Assembly (NCBI GenBank): GCA_003117195.1
Contig: BDSI01000073.1
Span: forward strand, 434,001-498,000
From: Eudorina sp. 2006-703-Eu-15
Lineage: Eukaryota; Chlorophyta; Chlorophyceae; Chlamydomonadales; Volvocaceae
Direction of reading: 5' to 3'
DNA: 64,000 nucleotides
The position numbers and the translations under genes were made by a program. Within the stretch, counting starts at the first letter, position 1; each line of letters begins with the position of its first letter. This document shows, in pieces, positions 1 through 11,700 of this stretch. The notes under the pieces are model-generated. The model was not told where the DNA came from and did not search any database. It worked only from the letters and a program-made list of their open reading frames with translations.

Positions 1-521
1 TACTTCTTTTGACCTTGGTGTCCCTGTATCCCACTTACAATAAGAGCTTTCCCTGTCGCCGTACTTAATCTGCACTTTAATTCCATCCTTGTAAACACGT
101 GCAGGATTAAGCGTTGATTTAACGCCGATTGGCCTGGATTAATATTTGCCTAATCCGCCGCCTTAATCCTAAGTGTAAACACCCTCATAGGCTCGTAAAC
201 ACTTGTTATATGTAAGTAGGCGGGGTGTCGAACTCTATCCAAACTTTCCCCGGTTCCAACGTGTTCCAAAACCGAAACAAGGCTCTTACGGTGCCATAGA
301 AATGCCCCTGATGAGTGTCACGACAATTGTTTAATTTTGTTTTGTTCAATTTCATGCTGACCAAGTAAGGACGTAACGCATATTTTGTCAAGCAATATTT
401 CCATGTCTGATTCTATTTTCCAGGACCGAAACATGATCAAAACGGATGTCGAGCGGCTGCTCGTGCCGCGTTAGCTCCTGCTACGAGAAAATTGCCATTG
501 CCATTTCTATTACAGATATTC
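1..521. other. Left flank, no gene seen
   Basis: No reading frame with recognisable protein similarity. Two short segments near 90-112 and 163-185 both carry the word AGGATTAAG (one inverted) beside a TAAACAC-like word, so the stretch may be transposon debris. At 292-307 there is a near copy of the terminal repeat word of the Harbinger element to the right, with two mismatches. Confidence 0.4.
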
Positions 522-535
522 GGGGTGTTTCTATG
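522..535 (+). repeat. Left terminal inverted repeat of Harbinger element
   Basis: GGGGTGTTTCTATG is identical over 14 bases to the reverse complement of 2549-2562. The similarity resumes a few bases inward with GGTTTC. Confidence 0.65.
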
Positions 536-720
536 ACTTTTGGTTTCGGCGTCGCAGACCTCGTACATGGCAAGGCGTAGCTTGCGTATTATGGGCGTCT
601 AGGAACCAAGCGGAACCACGCATAAATATTAACGCTTAGATATGTACTTCTCTGCATTCAACTAATGTATTCAACCTAGTCTCAGCGAGCGAGTGCCACC
701 ACAGTGAAGTCACTTCCGAA

Positions 721-1065
721 ATGGCACCCACAAACCAGCAGGCCATTGCCCTTCTCCTGGCTTTGCAGCAGCAACAAATGCAGGCGTTCACGTTGCTATT
801 GTTGTCTATGGCCGGCTTCTTCATCGTCGTGCAGACAGCCGTCATGGTGTTAGAGCTCTTCTCGGATGACGATGATGAGGAGGACGGAGATGACATCCTT
901 GGCGGCCTTATTCCTCTTCCCCGCCGGCGCTTCTATTCAGCGAACCGGGTTAAGCGTATCCGCACAGAGCCAACTGCCACATGTCTCGACGCTTGGGACG
1001 ATGCTCGGTTCAGGCTGGAATTACATATTCGGATGAGGACCCTCCCTTGGCCGACTGTGTCCTAA
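721..1065 (+). CDS. N-terminal ORF of Harbinger element (probable first transposase exon)
   Basis: A 114-residue frame starting at ATG 721. It has a Gln-rich and hydrophobic N-terminus, an acidic run (DDDDEED, near residues 49-55) and a C-terminal part with the words AWDDARFRLELHIRM. Harbinger-type proteins often carry a similar segment with acidic and Trp/Arg-rich words before the nuclease domain, so this is plausibly the first exon of the transposase. It is in a different frame from the DDE-containing part, and no clear donor and acceptor join the two. The link is an inference from position inside the same terminal repeats. Confidence 0.35.
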   Translation: MAPTNQQAIALLLALQQQQMQAFTLLLLSMAGFFIVVQTAVMVLELFSDDDDEEDGDDILGGLIPLPRRRFYSANRVKRIRTEPTATCLDAWDDARFRLELHIRMRTLPWPTVS

Positions 1066-1223
1066 TCTGTCACCCCCCCACTCGCTGTCCCTGCCATACC
1101 CAGCCGTACGGTTCCCTGCCCTGGATTACCCTGCCCTATCCCGTCCTACCCTTCCCTTTGCGATCCTTCCCTGCCCTACCCTGCCCCTTATTGCTCAATC
1201 CTGCGGTGCTCTTACACGCCTTC

Positions 1224-1811
1224 ATGGACAACCAGGGCAAGATTATCGACGTTCTCGTGGGCAATGGCGGGCGCAACAACGACAGCACCAAGTTGCGGGC
1301 AACACAACTTTTCAACGAACTGCAAGATGGGGGGCCGCTACGTTGGAAGCTTATAGACTGGGGCCCGCCGATTGGCGGCGTTCGGGCGCCGTTGCTGATA
1401 CTAAGCGACAGCGGCTACGAGCCACACCCCTTTATCCTCACCCCCTTCAAGGAACCGGAGCTCCGCGGCAGCGACCAACGCTCCAAGTACAACGTCAAGC
1501 ATGCCAAGACCCGGGTGATTGCCGAGCACGTGTTTGGGGTGCTGAAAAACAGGTTTCGCGTGCTCTTGAAGGAAATGGAGATCTCGGAGGAGAACACTCA
1601 CAGCGTGATCCTTGCGTGTGTGATCTTGCACAACATGTGCGTAGACGGCAGGGTCGAGGAGCCGGTGCGGGATGAGCAGTACTTCAAGCTGCTGCAGCAG
1701 TACACTAATTGGGAGAAGGCGAGGGTGACAACAGTGATCACATATGCAAACGAAGGTGAGCCGCCAGAGTCACGGGAGCTGAAGCAGCAGGCTGCGAGTC
1801 TGCTGGCCTAG
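1224..1811 (+). pseudogene. PIF/Harbinger transposase (HARBI1-like), C-terminal DDE part
   Basis: About 196 residues from MDNQGK to the TAG at 1809-1811. Visible DDE_Tnp_4 motifs, in order: a GNGGRNNDSTKLR segment (the 'G..nDs..lr' block), LSDSGYE carrying the second catalytic Asp, LTPFKEPEL, RVIAEHVFGVLKNRF carrying the catalytic Glu, and ILACVILHNMC near the end. These are diagnostic of the family. Full-length relatives are usually 350-400 residues; here the helix-turn-helix region and the first Asp motif are absent, so the copy should be catalytically dead. Upstream frame 981-1223 is open but is low-complexity and not transposase-like. The C-terminus is intact. Confidence 0.75.
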
Positions 1812-1934
1812 CACCGTTTGGGTAGCCTAGCGCGGATAGCGAGGGGTCGTGTGCCACAGGAGTATGAAGCGACGGGTTCGGCAGCTGCTGCTGCAAGATT
1901 AGAAGCGGATCTATGCCACGTGACAGAATATTCA

Positions 1935-1939
1935 TGTAA
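1935..1939 (+). terminator. TGTAA polyadenylation motif, transposase gene
   Basis: TGTAA lies about 124 bases downstream of the transposase stop. TGTAA is the usual poly(A) signal in chlorophyte nuclear genes. The motif is short, so chance occurrence is possible. Confidence 0.35.
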
Positions 1940-2409
1940 ACATTCTGTTGGCGAGCATGAGCCATCGTCATCGCCAATGAAGCAGGGTCCGGCTGCAGCC
2001 CCGTCATGTGTCCCGCCATGTGCCGACCAGCAAGCACGCTAAGCGGCACCCCGGGCAGGCCAGTAACGTCATGCACTAACGGCAAACAGTACTGGTTCTG
2101 ATTGGTTTGAGGCCCGTTGAAATTGTCGCCGTTCTGGGACGGCGGGCCCGGAGCGTCCATGGACACAGGACTGCAAGCCTACGCACTTGAAAGGAATGGC
2201 TTTGAGACAATGAGGTCTGATCTTCTCGTTATCCAGCTAGTAACTCTCAATAGTGCTGGTGAAGGCAAATTATGCTGTGCCAGCGTTCCTTGTTGTGGAA
2301 AGTTGGCCAACGGAAAAGCCCGCGTATTCCAAGCACAGCGTCGTTCCAGGGAAATCAATACATGCAGTAACAAGCTCGCTCCACTAGCTCCACTAGCTCC
2401 ATACTATGC

Positions 2410-2476
2410 CTTGCTACGCGTAGCAAATTTACGACGGGCCAAAATGGCCGTCGTAAACTTGCTACGCCGTAGCAAA
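2410..2476. repeat. Near-perfect palindrome inside the Harbinger element
   Basis: Two arms of about 31 bases fold back on each other around GCCAAAATGGC. Arm words are TTTACGACGG and CCGTCGTAAA; each outer part (GCTACGCGTAGC at 2414-2425, GCTACGCCGTAGC at 2461-2473) is itself palindromic. The right end of the element follows 70 bases later. Confidence 0.75.
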
Positions 2477-2548
2477 ATATACTACGCCACGGTGGTACGA
2501 CCACCTCCCATAGAAACACTTAGCTTAGCAAAAACGTGGTTTCAGGCC

Positions 2549-2562
2549 CATAGAAACACCCC
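2549..2562 (-). repeat. Right terminal inverted repeat of Harbinger element
   Basis: CATAGAAACACCCC is the exact complement of the left repeat. A further truncated copy, CATAGAAACACTT, lies at 2509-2521, suggesting subterminal repetition. Confidence 0.65.
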
Positions 2563-3715
2563 TGTGCTCTCGTGGCTGTGCTCTCGTGGCCTGACCGAAG
2601 AAAAGGCCGCACCGTGCTGCGCGTGCTGAACAACAAAAACAAGATAAGGAGAACCTGAAAAACGCGCTACTTACAGCGATCCTGAGGACACGAATCGCCG
2701 GCCTCAAATCGTACCACTTTTGCGGCTAAAAGGCCCTGCGCTTAGCTAACCCGGCTCAAGCTACGCATAGCCCACAAAAGCCAGCCAAAATGGAACTCGA
2801 ACACATTTACATGGTAAGGTCCGATTCAGAATAAGCTTCATTGAGAAAATAAAATTTTATTAGTAATGATATTACAGTGGACCGTGACAGCCTCACCGCA
2901 CCCTGCAAAAACGGATCCGCGCCACCGTGGCGCACCGGACAGGCGCCACACAATTTTATGCCGTCCCTGGAATCTAAGCCGGGCCGCGATCGCGGCCGGT
3001 CGGGGCCTGTCCGTAAATGGTGTGGACGATGCTCGTCATGCTCGCATCGTCCACAACCGTTGTGGAACAACTGTGGAACGAACATACATCCTCTGTCTAT
3101 CTGCGTGATGCCAACCCAGGAAGGCATAGAGAGCACCGGACGGAATAGCCAGGGCGGTATTTGTACAGTACACCCGACAGGGATCCAGTACATACCCGGC
3201 CTCCGCACAAAATCACAGACGCAGCAGGCGAGGACTCGGCGGTCTGCGTGCACCTGCGGCCTTACTTGCTTCGTACACGCTTGTACCCGGAAACGGACCT
3301 GAGAGCATTTCATAAGCTGATCGTCCCTCCGCCACTCCTTCGTTGCCGCGGCTATTGCGAACTTGTACATGCCGTATTCCGTGGTCGGCTATTACTCAAC
3401 AGCAGCATGAAGCAGGTCGGTGCTCATCGCCATACATACATACATAAGCGCGAAGGCGCCCGCCTGCTGTCATTTCTCTGAGAAAAGATGCCACATGCGG
3501 CTTCGGCGTCAGACTGTCAGGGGCGCAAGCAGGGTTCGTTAGCGCACAAGTAACGTCAGCTCTGTCCGCAAGCAACGCGCTCATCGATCTCGCCCGCGCC
3601 GCAGCAGCTCCAGGCATGCGGCTCATACCACGGGATGCGGCGCCGTGCGGCGAATGTGTGGCCGCCACGCAGTACATGACAATACCACGCAGTCATGACA
3701 ATATCACGCGGGGCG

Positions 3716-3812
3716 AAGGCCTTCGCCCTGCGTAAGGCGTTACATAGTAGGAATACCATATGACGCTGGTGCCCAGCATCTATCCGCGGAGGCCTTTTCC
3801 AAAGTAGTCCGT
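3716..3812 (+). repeat. Dispersed element D, copy 1
   Basis: About 85 bases match, in inverted orientation, a segment at 14520-14612 in a dynein intron. The core at 3765-3806 (starting ACGCTGGTGCCCAGC and ending CCTTTTCCAAAG) is identical over about 42 bases, with weaker similarity on the left. It looks like a miniature transposon. Confidence 0.75.
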
Positions 3813-5943
3813 CCTAATCAATAAAGCACACACACCGGGGATCGACAGATGCGGTTGATGCGGTTGATCGACAGATGTCCATCGATGAAACACCGTTTAC
3901 ACAGGTGACGACGAAGGACCATCGAGTGGGGGCGGGGGGATGTAACACGCACTGGCTGGGCGGTGCTAACGAAGGCCACGCTAGTCTGTCGTTGACACCA
4001 CCACGCCTATGTTGGGGTCTGATACGGCCACCAGGCTCCAACCCCTTCATAAGGCGCCCGGGGAAGTCGCTCAACAGTTTCAATCGAGCCGGCACATACA
4101 GACGGCATTGGGCCGCGGCTGTTCCCGACGTGCGTTATCCCCATCGTAGCCGCGCGCGCCTCTGTTCGTTTCGTTTGCTGTCTGTTGATCATACTCAAGA
4201 CGCCAGCTGACGAGAACTGAAGATGTACAACAGTACGGCAGCCAGCCAGCCAGCTGTTGCGCCGCCGGCAAACCTTGGTCGGGGGCCTACAACTCCAAGC
4301 GAGGGCTGCAGCAGAGGCGCTCTCTTACCCCCTCCCCGCCCCTTCGCTCGCTTCCGCGCCCGCCTGCTGTCGTCTGCATTTCCTTATTAAATGGCTTACA
4401 GTAATCGCGACCATGGCTGCAGCGGCATTGGCAGGTGGCCGCCGCCCCCAGCCCCCTTGGCTTGGTGTCCGGGAGTTGAGTTCCTACGTACCCAGCAGGG
4501 CTCCCCAGCAAAACAGCCATTAATACTCCAGGGCGGCTTCAGAGCTCGACACGTACACGCTCGTACGGCGCCACTAGACTCCCACTTGCACACCGGGCGG
4601 CGGGCCGCGCGAGAGCAGTCCCAACCACCCAACCACCCAACCACTCATCCATCGTTCGTCTTTCCTCGGTCCATCTGAAGAGTAACCCCATCCATCGTTC
4701 CATTTGGACTTAAGATTCTGGAGAGAAAACCACGGCCCATTTCGGCCCTGTGTGGTAACCCGCCGTACAGAGAGAGTGCCCCGTACAGACCAACAGATGG
4801 TCTCGAGGCTCGTGAGACGCCCGCCCGGCCGGCCGCCCGGCCGCCCGCCCCCGCCTACCCACCTACCTACCTAACTAACCGGTCGGTGTCACTACAGGCC
4901 GCACACCAACCGAAACGAAACACGGTACATGTGCACGCGCGCGCGAGCAGCAGCTCGTTCGTTGCGGCCGCGCGTCCCCCATTCGCCATTCGCCGCCGCC
5001 GCGACAGCGACGCACTGGCGGCACGCACCGACGCATTGCGCAGGTGTTGTCCCTACGGAGGGGATATAAATGAGACAACCGCCGACGCCACGCGGCCCCC
5101 AGGAGCCCCACCACAGCGGATCCGGGTCCGGGTCCGACGACGTTTCTCGCGCCTCCATCCCGGGACTCGCTCACCGCCGGACACAGCCTCTGGGTTGAGA
5201 GGCACCTCTGGTTTTGCGTGGGTGCTTTGGCCACTGGCCAGGTGCCTCCACGTCCGGGTGGATACGGATCGGAACGGTCGGTCGGCTGTGTATTGTCCCC
5301 CGGTGAACGGTGCCGACTTTGTCTGTGTGCAGCGAAATGATATGAGATGCAGAGAAAGCAGTACGAAACCAAGACGTCTGTGCGAAGCCCTTGCTGCCCG
5401 GTCACGAAACTGAACCACCTCCGAAACCACGCTTCCGACACCCCACGGACCCCCTCATCCCCCTCCCCTGCCGCCCGGCCTCCCTCCTCCTCCTGGGGCA
5501 GAGCAGCAGGAAACCTTCCTGGAGGAAACAAGCGGACGGTCCCCCAATCGCGTGCGTGTGACCAACGCCGCAACAAGCAGTGCGACGCCCCGACCCATAT
5601 GCCCACCACCACCACCACGGCCCCTCGAGCACACTGATGCGCGCGTGTACGGTACCTAGGGTGCTCATCACGAGCCCCATTCTTATTCAGCCACAGCTCA
5701 TACGCCGCCAGCGCCAGTTCGCCGCCACTTCGCCGCCAGCCGTGCCGCAACTGCCGGCCCCGCCCCCAGGCCCCCGACCACCCGGGGGACATCCGACCAA
5801 CCGACCGCCCAGCAGGAGTCAGTGCCTGTTTGCCGCACGCCCGACCCCCATCCCCCCGCGCCGGCGCAAGATGCACGCAGGTCCTTCACACATGCAGACA
5901 CAGTAACACACGCGCGCGCGTATGCCTGACCGCATATACACGC

Positions 5944-6060
5944 AGAATCCCTGGACCACACACACACACACAGGCGCACACACAGGGGCACATGCACACA
6001 CGCACACACAGGCGCACATACAGGCGAACACACAGGCGCACATACACACACGACCGCACC
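5944..6060. repeat. CA-rich microsatellite tract
   Basis: Interrupted (CA)n with repeated ACAGGCGCACA words, lying within the presumed 3' flank of the dynein gene. A second run of CACA and ACACATA lies at 6195-6230. Confidence 0.8.
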
Positions 6061-6345
6061 ATGCCCTCCATCCCTCGGTCAGCTTGATCACCCACAGTCC
6101 CTCCTCGCTCGCCTCACGGCTTCGGTCAACGCCCTCCCTGGAACCCCCTCCCTCCCACACCGACAGCCCCACGCGCCACCCCGCTCTCGCGCCACACACA
6201 CACACACATAACACACATAACACACATACCCAAGGCAACCAGCCGTCCTTTTTTTCCAGGTGCACCCGAAAGCGCCCCGGCCTCGCCGCTGCCGCCGCCA
6301 CCCGCGGCCTTGCCCCGAGACCCTCCCGCCGTCACCCCGAGACCA

Positions 6346-8785
6346 TCAGTCATTCAGCGACGTGAGCAGCGCCACGCCGCGCTTGGTCCAGTGCGCCGGC
6401 TCGCGACTGGACGGCAGCCGCACGTCCAGCACGAAGTTGGTCGAGTGGCCCGTGGTGGACAGCACGCCGCGCCGCTCCGTGGTCTTGTACATCGGGCAGA
6501 CGTAGTGCGGGAAGCTCCGGAACTTGAGCACCTCGCGGGGCACCATCCAGATGGCCGGCATGGGCGTGAAGAGCACCTTGGGCTCGCTCTCCTCCAGCTC
6601 GTGACTGTCGGCGCCCCATCGGCAGCCCTCCAGGAAGAGCCCCGCGCAGTAGACGCCGTCGGGCGGCGGCTCGTCGGTCTGGCCCGGCTCGTCGCGGACC
6701 TCGAAGTCAAAGTCGATGTGGTCAATGGGGATGCGGCACTTGCGCGCGTAGTTCTGCTTGGCGCCGGTCAGGAAGGCCTGCGGCGTGCGGGTGCGGCGTG
6801 CGACGTGCGGGCGTGGGAGGGCTTACAAGAAAAACAGCCACATCCCACACCGCGAAATCACAGCCCCCTGCCCCCTGCCCCCCTGCCCCCCTGCTGCCCC
6901 CCTGGCCCCCTGCCCCTCCAGCCCCATGTCCCCCTACCTGCGTGAAGAAGAAGCCGCTGATCCAGAACACGGTCGGCGCCCCCTCGTCCACCCAGCTCTG
7001 GAAGAACGCGACGCGGTCCAGCACCTCGCGCACGTAGGCGCCCAGCGGCTTGAGCGAGGGGAAGGACTTCTTGAGCCACAGCGCCGGCACCTTGCCGTCG
7101 AAGAGCGCGCGCCCCACCGCGTCCAGCTCGCCGCTCATGAGCGCCAGGCCCTTGACCGCCTTGCCCAGGTTCTTGAGGCTGGTGCGCACCACCGTCAGCA
7201 GATTGTTGAAGCGGACCAGCTCCTGCGCCAGCACCGTGTTCATGGAGTTGTAGTAGTCCTGCGGGAAGAGCCGCTCCACCGCCTCGATGTCGAAGTTGGG
7301 CGGCAGGCGGTCCAGCACCTCCGCCGCCACGGTGCCCACGGACGACTCGAAGGACGCGGCGCCGCCGCTGGCCTCGCGGCTCTGGGTCAGCATCAGACTG
7401 TCCAGCAGCAGGTTGGTCTCCTGAGGGGCGTGTGTGTGGGGGGGGGGTGGGGGAGGGGGCGGGCGGGATGGGTGAGCAGGGAGGTGGGAGGGAGGGGTGA
7501 AGGGTGGGGGTGAGTTGGGGGTGTGTTGGGGCGGGATGGGGGCGAGGGGTAGGGTGTCAGGGGAGGGAGGGAGGAGCTGATGAGAGGTGTGGGGGGAGGA
7601 TTGACCTGAAACAAACACGGATGAGACATAAGAGTCTCCCAGGATGGTCGGTCCCCTTCGCGGCCCTTCCGCGGCCCCTGCTGGGATGGATGCCCCGCCC
7701 CTTCCATCCTTCCCTCTCTCTCTCTTCATCCCCCCAGATACCCGGCGGCCTCCTTCCCTCCCCCCTCCGCTCCCTCCCTCCCCTCCCCACCCCTCTCCAC
7801 CCCTCCCCAACCCCCTCACCTGCAGGTCCTTGGTGATGTCCGCATTCTCGTGCAGTCCGAACACCTCGGGCTGGGCGATGAGCGGCAGGCTGTTGATGTA
7901 CTCCATGTAACCCCTGGGGAGGAGGGGAGGAGGGGAGGGGGGGAGGGGGGCCGCGGGATGGGGTTGGGGTACAGGTAGGGGTGGTGATAGGGGTAGGGAG
8001 GACGTGGCGGTTGGAAAAGGCCCCGATCCCCAATCAGCGAGCAACAGCTACACCCGCGATTCGCCGAGCTAGCATGAAAACAAGCAGCCCATGAGGTTGC
8101 ACATGGGCTGCAGTGAGTGCCCCCGTTGTCCTCCTACCGCCGTCACCGTCAGCTGGCAGCAGCAAGCAACAAGCAACAAGCAGCAAGCAGCAAGCGGCAA
8201 GCAGCAAGCAGCAAGCAGCAAGCAGCAAGCAGCAAGCAGCAAGCAGCAAGCAGCAAGCAGCAAGCAGCAAGCAGCAAGCAGCAAGCAGCAAGCAGCAAGC
8301 AGCAAGCAGCAAGCAGCAAGCAGCAAGCAGCAAGCAGCAAGCAGCAAGCAGCAAGCAGCAAGCAGCAAGCAGCAAGCAGCAAGCAGCAAGCAGCAAGCAG
8401 CAAGCAGCAAGCAGCAAGCAGCAAGCAGCAAGCAGCAAGCAGCAAGCAGCAAGCAGCAAGCAGCAAGCAGCAAGCAGCAGCCCACTCACTTATAGCTCGT
8501 GTAAGCCGGTGGGTAGTAGATGCCCGACACAGAGAACTTGAAGCCCGGCTCGTGGAGGTGCGGCGTGTAGTAGGTGGCCAACACGGTCATCAACGTGTGG
8601 CGGTCGTGCGAGTCCGTCACCTTGCCGCCGTAGTTGCACTCGCCGCACGTGTACGACAGGGTGTCGTACGGGATCTCCGGGTACTCGTCCAGGAACATGC
8701 GCAGCTGGCGCACGCTGATGCGCAGGTCGTTCTCGTTGAACTCGTACGGGATGTTCCAGCCGATGGGCCCGAACTTGCGCCGCTC
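6346..8785 (-). other. Dynein exons 46-49: C-terminal domain
   Basis: Exons 8490-8785, 7820-7913, 6938-7420 and 6346-6777, with phases 0/2/0/0 matching. Words that fix the family: [70 protein letters not shown] and [13 protein letters not shown]. Stop TGA is at 6346-6348. The 46/47 intron is filled by a 7-bp tandem repeat that begins ten bases from the exon 46 donor. Confidence 0.95.
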
Positions 8786-11700
8786 CTGGGGATCGGGGGA
8801 TTGGGGATTGGGGATTGGGGTGTAGGGGATAGGCGATGGGGCGCAGGGTTTTGGGGGATGGGGTGTGGGGAATTGGGGATGGGGTGTAGGGGTTGGAGGG
8901 ATGGGGAGTGGGGGAACGCGCGGTTTGCGGTGTGAAGAGACAGACAACAGGGAACCCTAAGTCGGTTGAAGCGGGTCGACGGGTTCCGCCAACCGCCCAA
9001 CCGCCAACCAACCGGTGGTGTCCCCGTAGTGAGTGCCCTTCCCCCCGAAGCCGCGCCCTCGCGACACCACATGAAAGTCCAACACCACGCCAGCCCACCA
9101 AACCCAGGCCAGCAGGCGACTACCGTGGCCACCGCATCCCTCTCCCCTTCTATTCACTGCGGTGCGTGATTACGGCACCGTAAACGGTACGGTCTCGTGG
9201 ACGGTACGGCGTTCTCGGCAGTACGGTCTCGTCGACGGTACGGTATTGTCCTGCCCTGCCCTGTCCTGCACCGGCGCCGGCGCCGGCGCCGGCCCCTCCC
9301 TCCCGCCCACCTGCACGATGGAGTGGAAGAACGCCAGGCCGAACAGCATGGACCGGAACTCGCCGTCCTTGGCGCAGCCCGTGAAGAACTCCGGGTTGGA
9401 GATGGGGTCGGACATGTAGGTGCGCAGCAGGCCCGCGCGCAGGCCCTTGGGCGCCTCGTTGGTCATCTTGACGCCGTTCTCCAGGATGGAGATGGGGAAG
9501 ATGGGGCTGGGATAGGATGTCAGCCACAGCCGGAAGTTGCGGTTCACCTTGCCGTCCACCAGCTGCTGCTCGCAAATGAGCTCCAGGGTGGGCAGGAAGG
9601 ACCGGGCCAGGTGGCAGTTCTGTGGCGGGAAAAGTACGAGGGGGCGGAGGAGGAGCGGAGGGGAAGCGGGGGGGGCGAAAGGGAGGGAGGGCGGGTGGGC
9701 GGGGTTTGGGAGCGGTCGGCCACATGTTTTCGTGAGCCACCACGGTGAGCACACGGCTCCCAATGTTGGATGGGCCCCGGGCCTCATGCACGCCATCCCC
9801 TCCCGCAGCGCCTACCCAACCCCTCCTCATGCGACAGCTGCCCAACCCAAAGCAACCGATCCGCCGCAACTGATGGTCCCGCAATCCGGCACGGCTGCGC
9901 GGCACGGGTGCGCGGCACGGCACGGGTACGACACAGCACGGGTACGGCAAGTTGGCGTTACCTGCAGCACCACCCAGAAGCCCTCCGCCATGCCCTGCTC
10001 GATCCAGCGCTGCGCGATGGGCCCCTGCCCCTGGCCCAGGCTGACGGACTCCATGCGGATGCCCTTGTCGTCGGCGAACATCTGCAGCGACGCCATGGGG
10101 TCGGATCCGGGCGACAGCACGAAGATGAGCGGCGAGGTGGCGGAGGAGTCGTTGAAGGAGGGCTCGATGGCGAAGGGCATGGGCTCCACGAAGCGCTTGC
10201 CCATGGTGTCCGCCACGAAGAGCGTCAGCGCGGGGATCAGCTTGTCGGGTCTGGTGGGTGGGGAGGAGGGAAGGGAGGGAAGGGACGGCGGGGAGGAGGG
10301 CGGGGCGGGAAAGGGAAGGGCGTCGAAGGTTCGGTCCGGGCGGTTCTGGGCGGGTTTCTCATTAAAAACACACACACACACACCACTTATCTTTTACACA
10401 CCACTGCTCTGCCTGTCTAATAACACAAGAACATAGACACACACAGCGAGTATCTGGGCTGGGTTGGGCGGGTTCTTTCTCTCTAAACACACACAGCCAC
10501 ACACGGCCCCACGCACCGCAGCGTCCGCAGCACCATGATGCGCTGGAAGGGGTCCAGGCGGCTGTGCCAGGGCTCCGGCAGCGGCTCCAGGTGCGGCTCC
10601 AGGGAGTCGTAGATGCGCTTCCAGGCGGCCGGCTCCGCCGCCAGGTTCGCCGCCAGGTCCTTCCACAGCGGCGCGGCGGGCAGCGCGGAGGCGCGGCACA
10701 CCTCGCCCCACATGCGGTCGCTGATCCAGTCGGGGGCGGGGTTGTTCAGCGGCAGGTCGCCCATGGCCACGCCTGCGCGCAAAAGAAAAACAAACACAGT
10801 GACGTGGGCGGGCCGTGTCTAGGGTGGGTGGCTGTGTCTTCGTGTCGCAGGTCTACAACACAGCGTGGGTTCGATTCATCGTGGTTGACGGGTCGTCAGC
10901 GCGAAGCAGATGCGAGCAATCGTGAGCGGGTTGGGTTGGGGGTTTGGATTGGAATGTGCGAACGTGGGGTTTATGGGGAAGGGTGCATTCCGTGGGGGGG
11001 CACACGCGACGTAGTTGTGGAGGAGGAATGAGTGGAGGAGGAATGGCGAAAGGCACACCACAACAGGCCTCGTCCCGCCCCTCCCGTCCCCGCCTGGCCC
11101 GCCTTAACCCCCAGCCTCGCGCCGCCCCAAGCCATCTCAAACTCGAACAACACAAAAACCCACACAACCCACATGACCCGCCCCCGCCATCCCTCACCCT
11201 CGTTTCGGGTTTCTTTAATGTTTTCAATTTAACCCGTCACCCCTCACCCCGCCACCCCTCACCCCGCCACCCCTCACCCCTCACCTCCCGTCAGCATGAA
11301 CCGCAGCTCCTCCGCCGCCATCCGGTGCTCGTCCATCGCCAGCTTGCTCGCCAGCACGAACGCGAACAGCAGCTTGTCCTTCTCGAACAGCGACCGGCAC
11401 ACGTTCTGGTACAGGAAGTACGTGAAGTGGCTGTTGAGCAGCTGCAGCCGGTCCTCCAGGTCGTCGGAGCGCTGGCTGTCGGCGATGGCGCGCACGAAGA
11501 GGTCAACGAACCAGCGCAGCGAGTACTGGTACATGGGGTCGATGTTGGCCAGGTCGGTGACGCAGAAGTAGAGGAGGCTCGAGTGGTGAGCCACGGGCTT
11601 GTAGCCCGCGCGCGCCTCGTCGATCTTGGCCTCCGTCACGTCCGCCACCTGCTGCTTCTCGCTGATCTCGTCAGACAACACCTTGGACGACTGCGGGCGG

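Larger units (their letters stand above)
522..2562 (+). mobile_element. PIF/Harbinger-type DNA transposon, internally deleted
   Basis: The interval is bounded by a perfect 14-bp inverted repeat: GGGGTGTTTCTATG at 522-535 and its complement at 2549-2562. A second block of similarity (GGTTTC on the left, GAAACC on the right) follows a few bases inward. It encloses a transposase fragment of the DDE_Tnp_4 family at 1224-1811 and a leading ORF at 721-1065. No convincing 3-bp target duplication is visible (TTC on the left, TGT on the right), so either the ends are eroded or the true ends lie a few bases away. The central transposase region, including the first catalytic Asp, is missing and is replaced by a CCCTACCCTGCC-like low-complexity tract at 1105-1195. 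The element looks non-autonomous. Confidence 0.65.
2563..6345. other. Intergenic region downstream of dynein gene
   Basis: No supportable gene. The long frames here are GC-rich and lack recognisable motifs or consistent splice structure. The stretch holds one copy of a dispersed element (3716-3812), Cys/His-poor low-complexity GC tracts at 4800-5000, and CA-rich repeats at 5944-6060. It must include the dynein 3' UTR; the nearest TGTAA on the minus strand is at 4400-4396, almost 2 kb past the stop, so the poly(A) site is unresolved. Confidence 0.5.

Noticed and set aside
2807..3370. Minus-strand 187-residue ORF
   Set aside because: No recognisable domain. Cys/Arg/Pro-rich composition fits random GC-rich sequence.
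4875..5876. Minus-strand ORF of 333 residues downstream of the dynein gene
   Set aside because: Composition is Arg/Gly/Pro-rich as expected for GC-rich non-coding DNA, overlapping frames on both strands are equally open, and no motif is seen.
8034..8935. Several ORFs with SKQQAA or LLLAACC repeats
   Set aside because: They are products of the 7-bp intron repeat, which has no stop in any frame.
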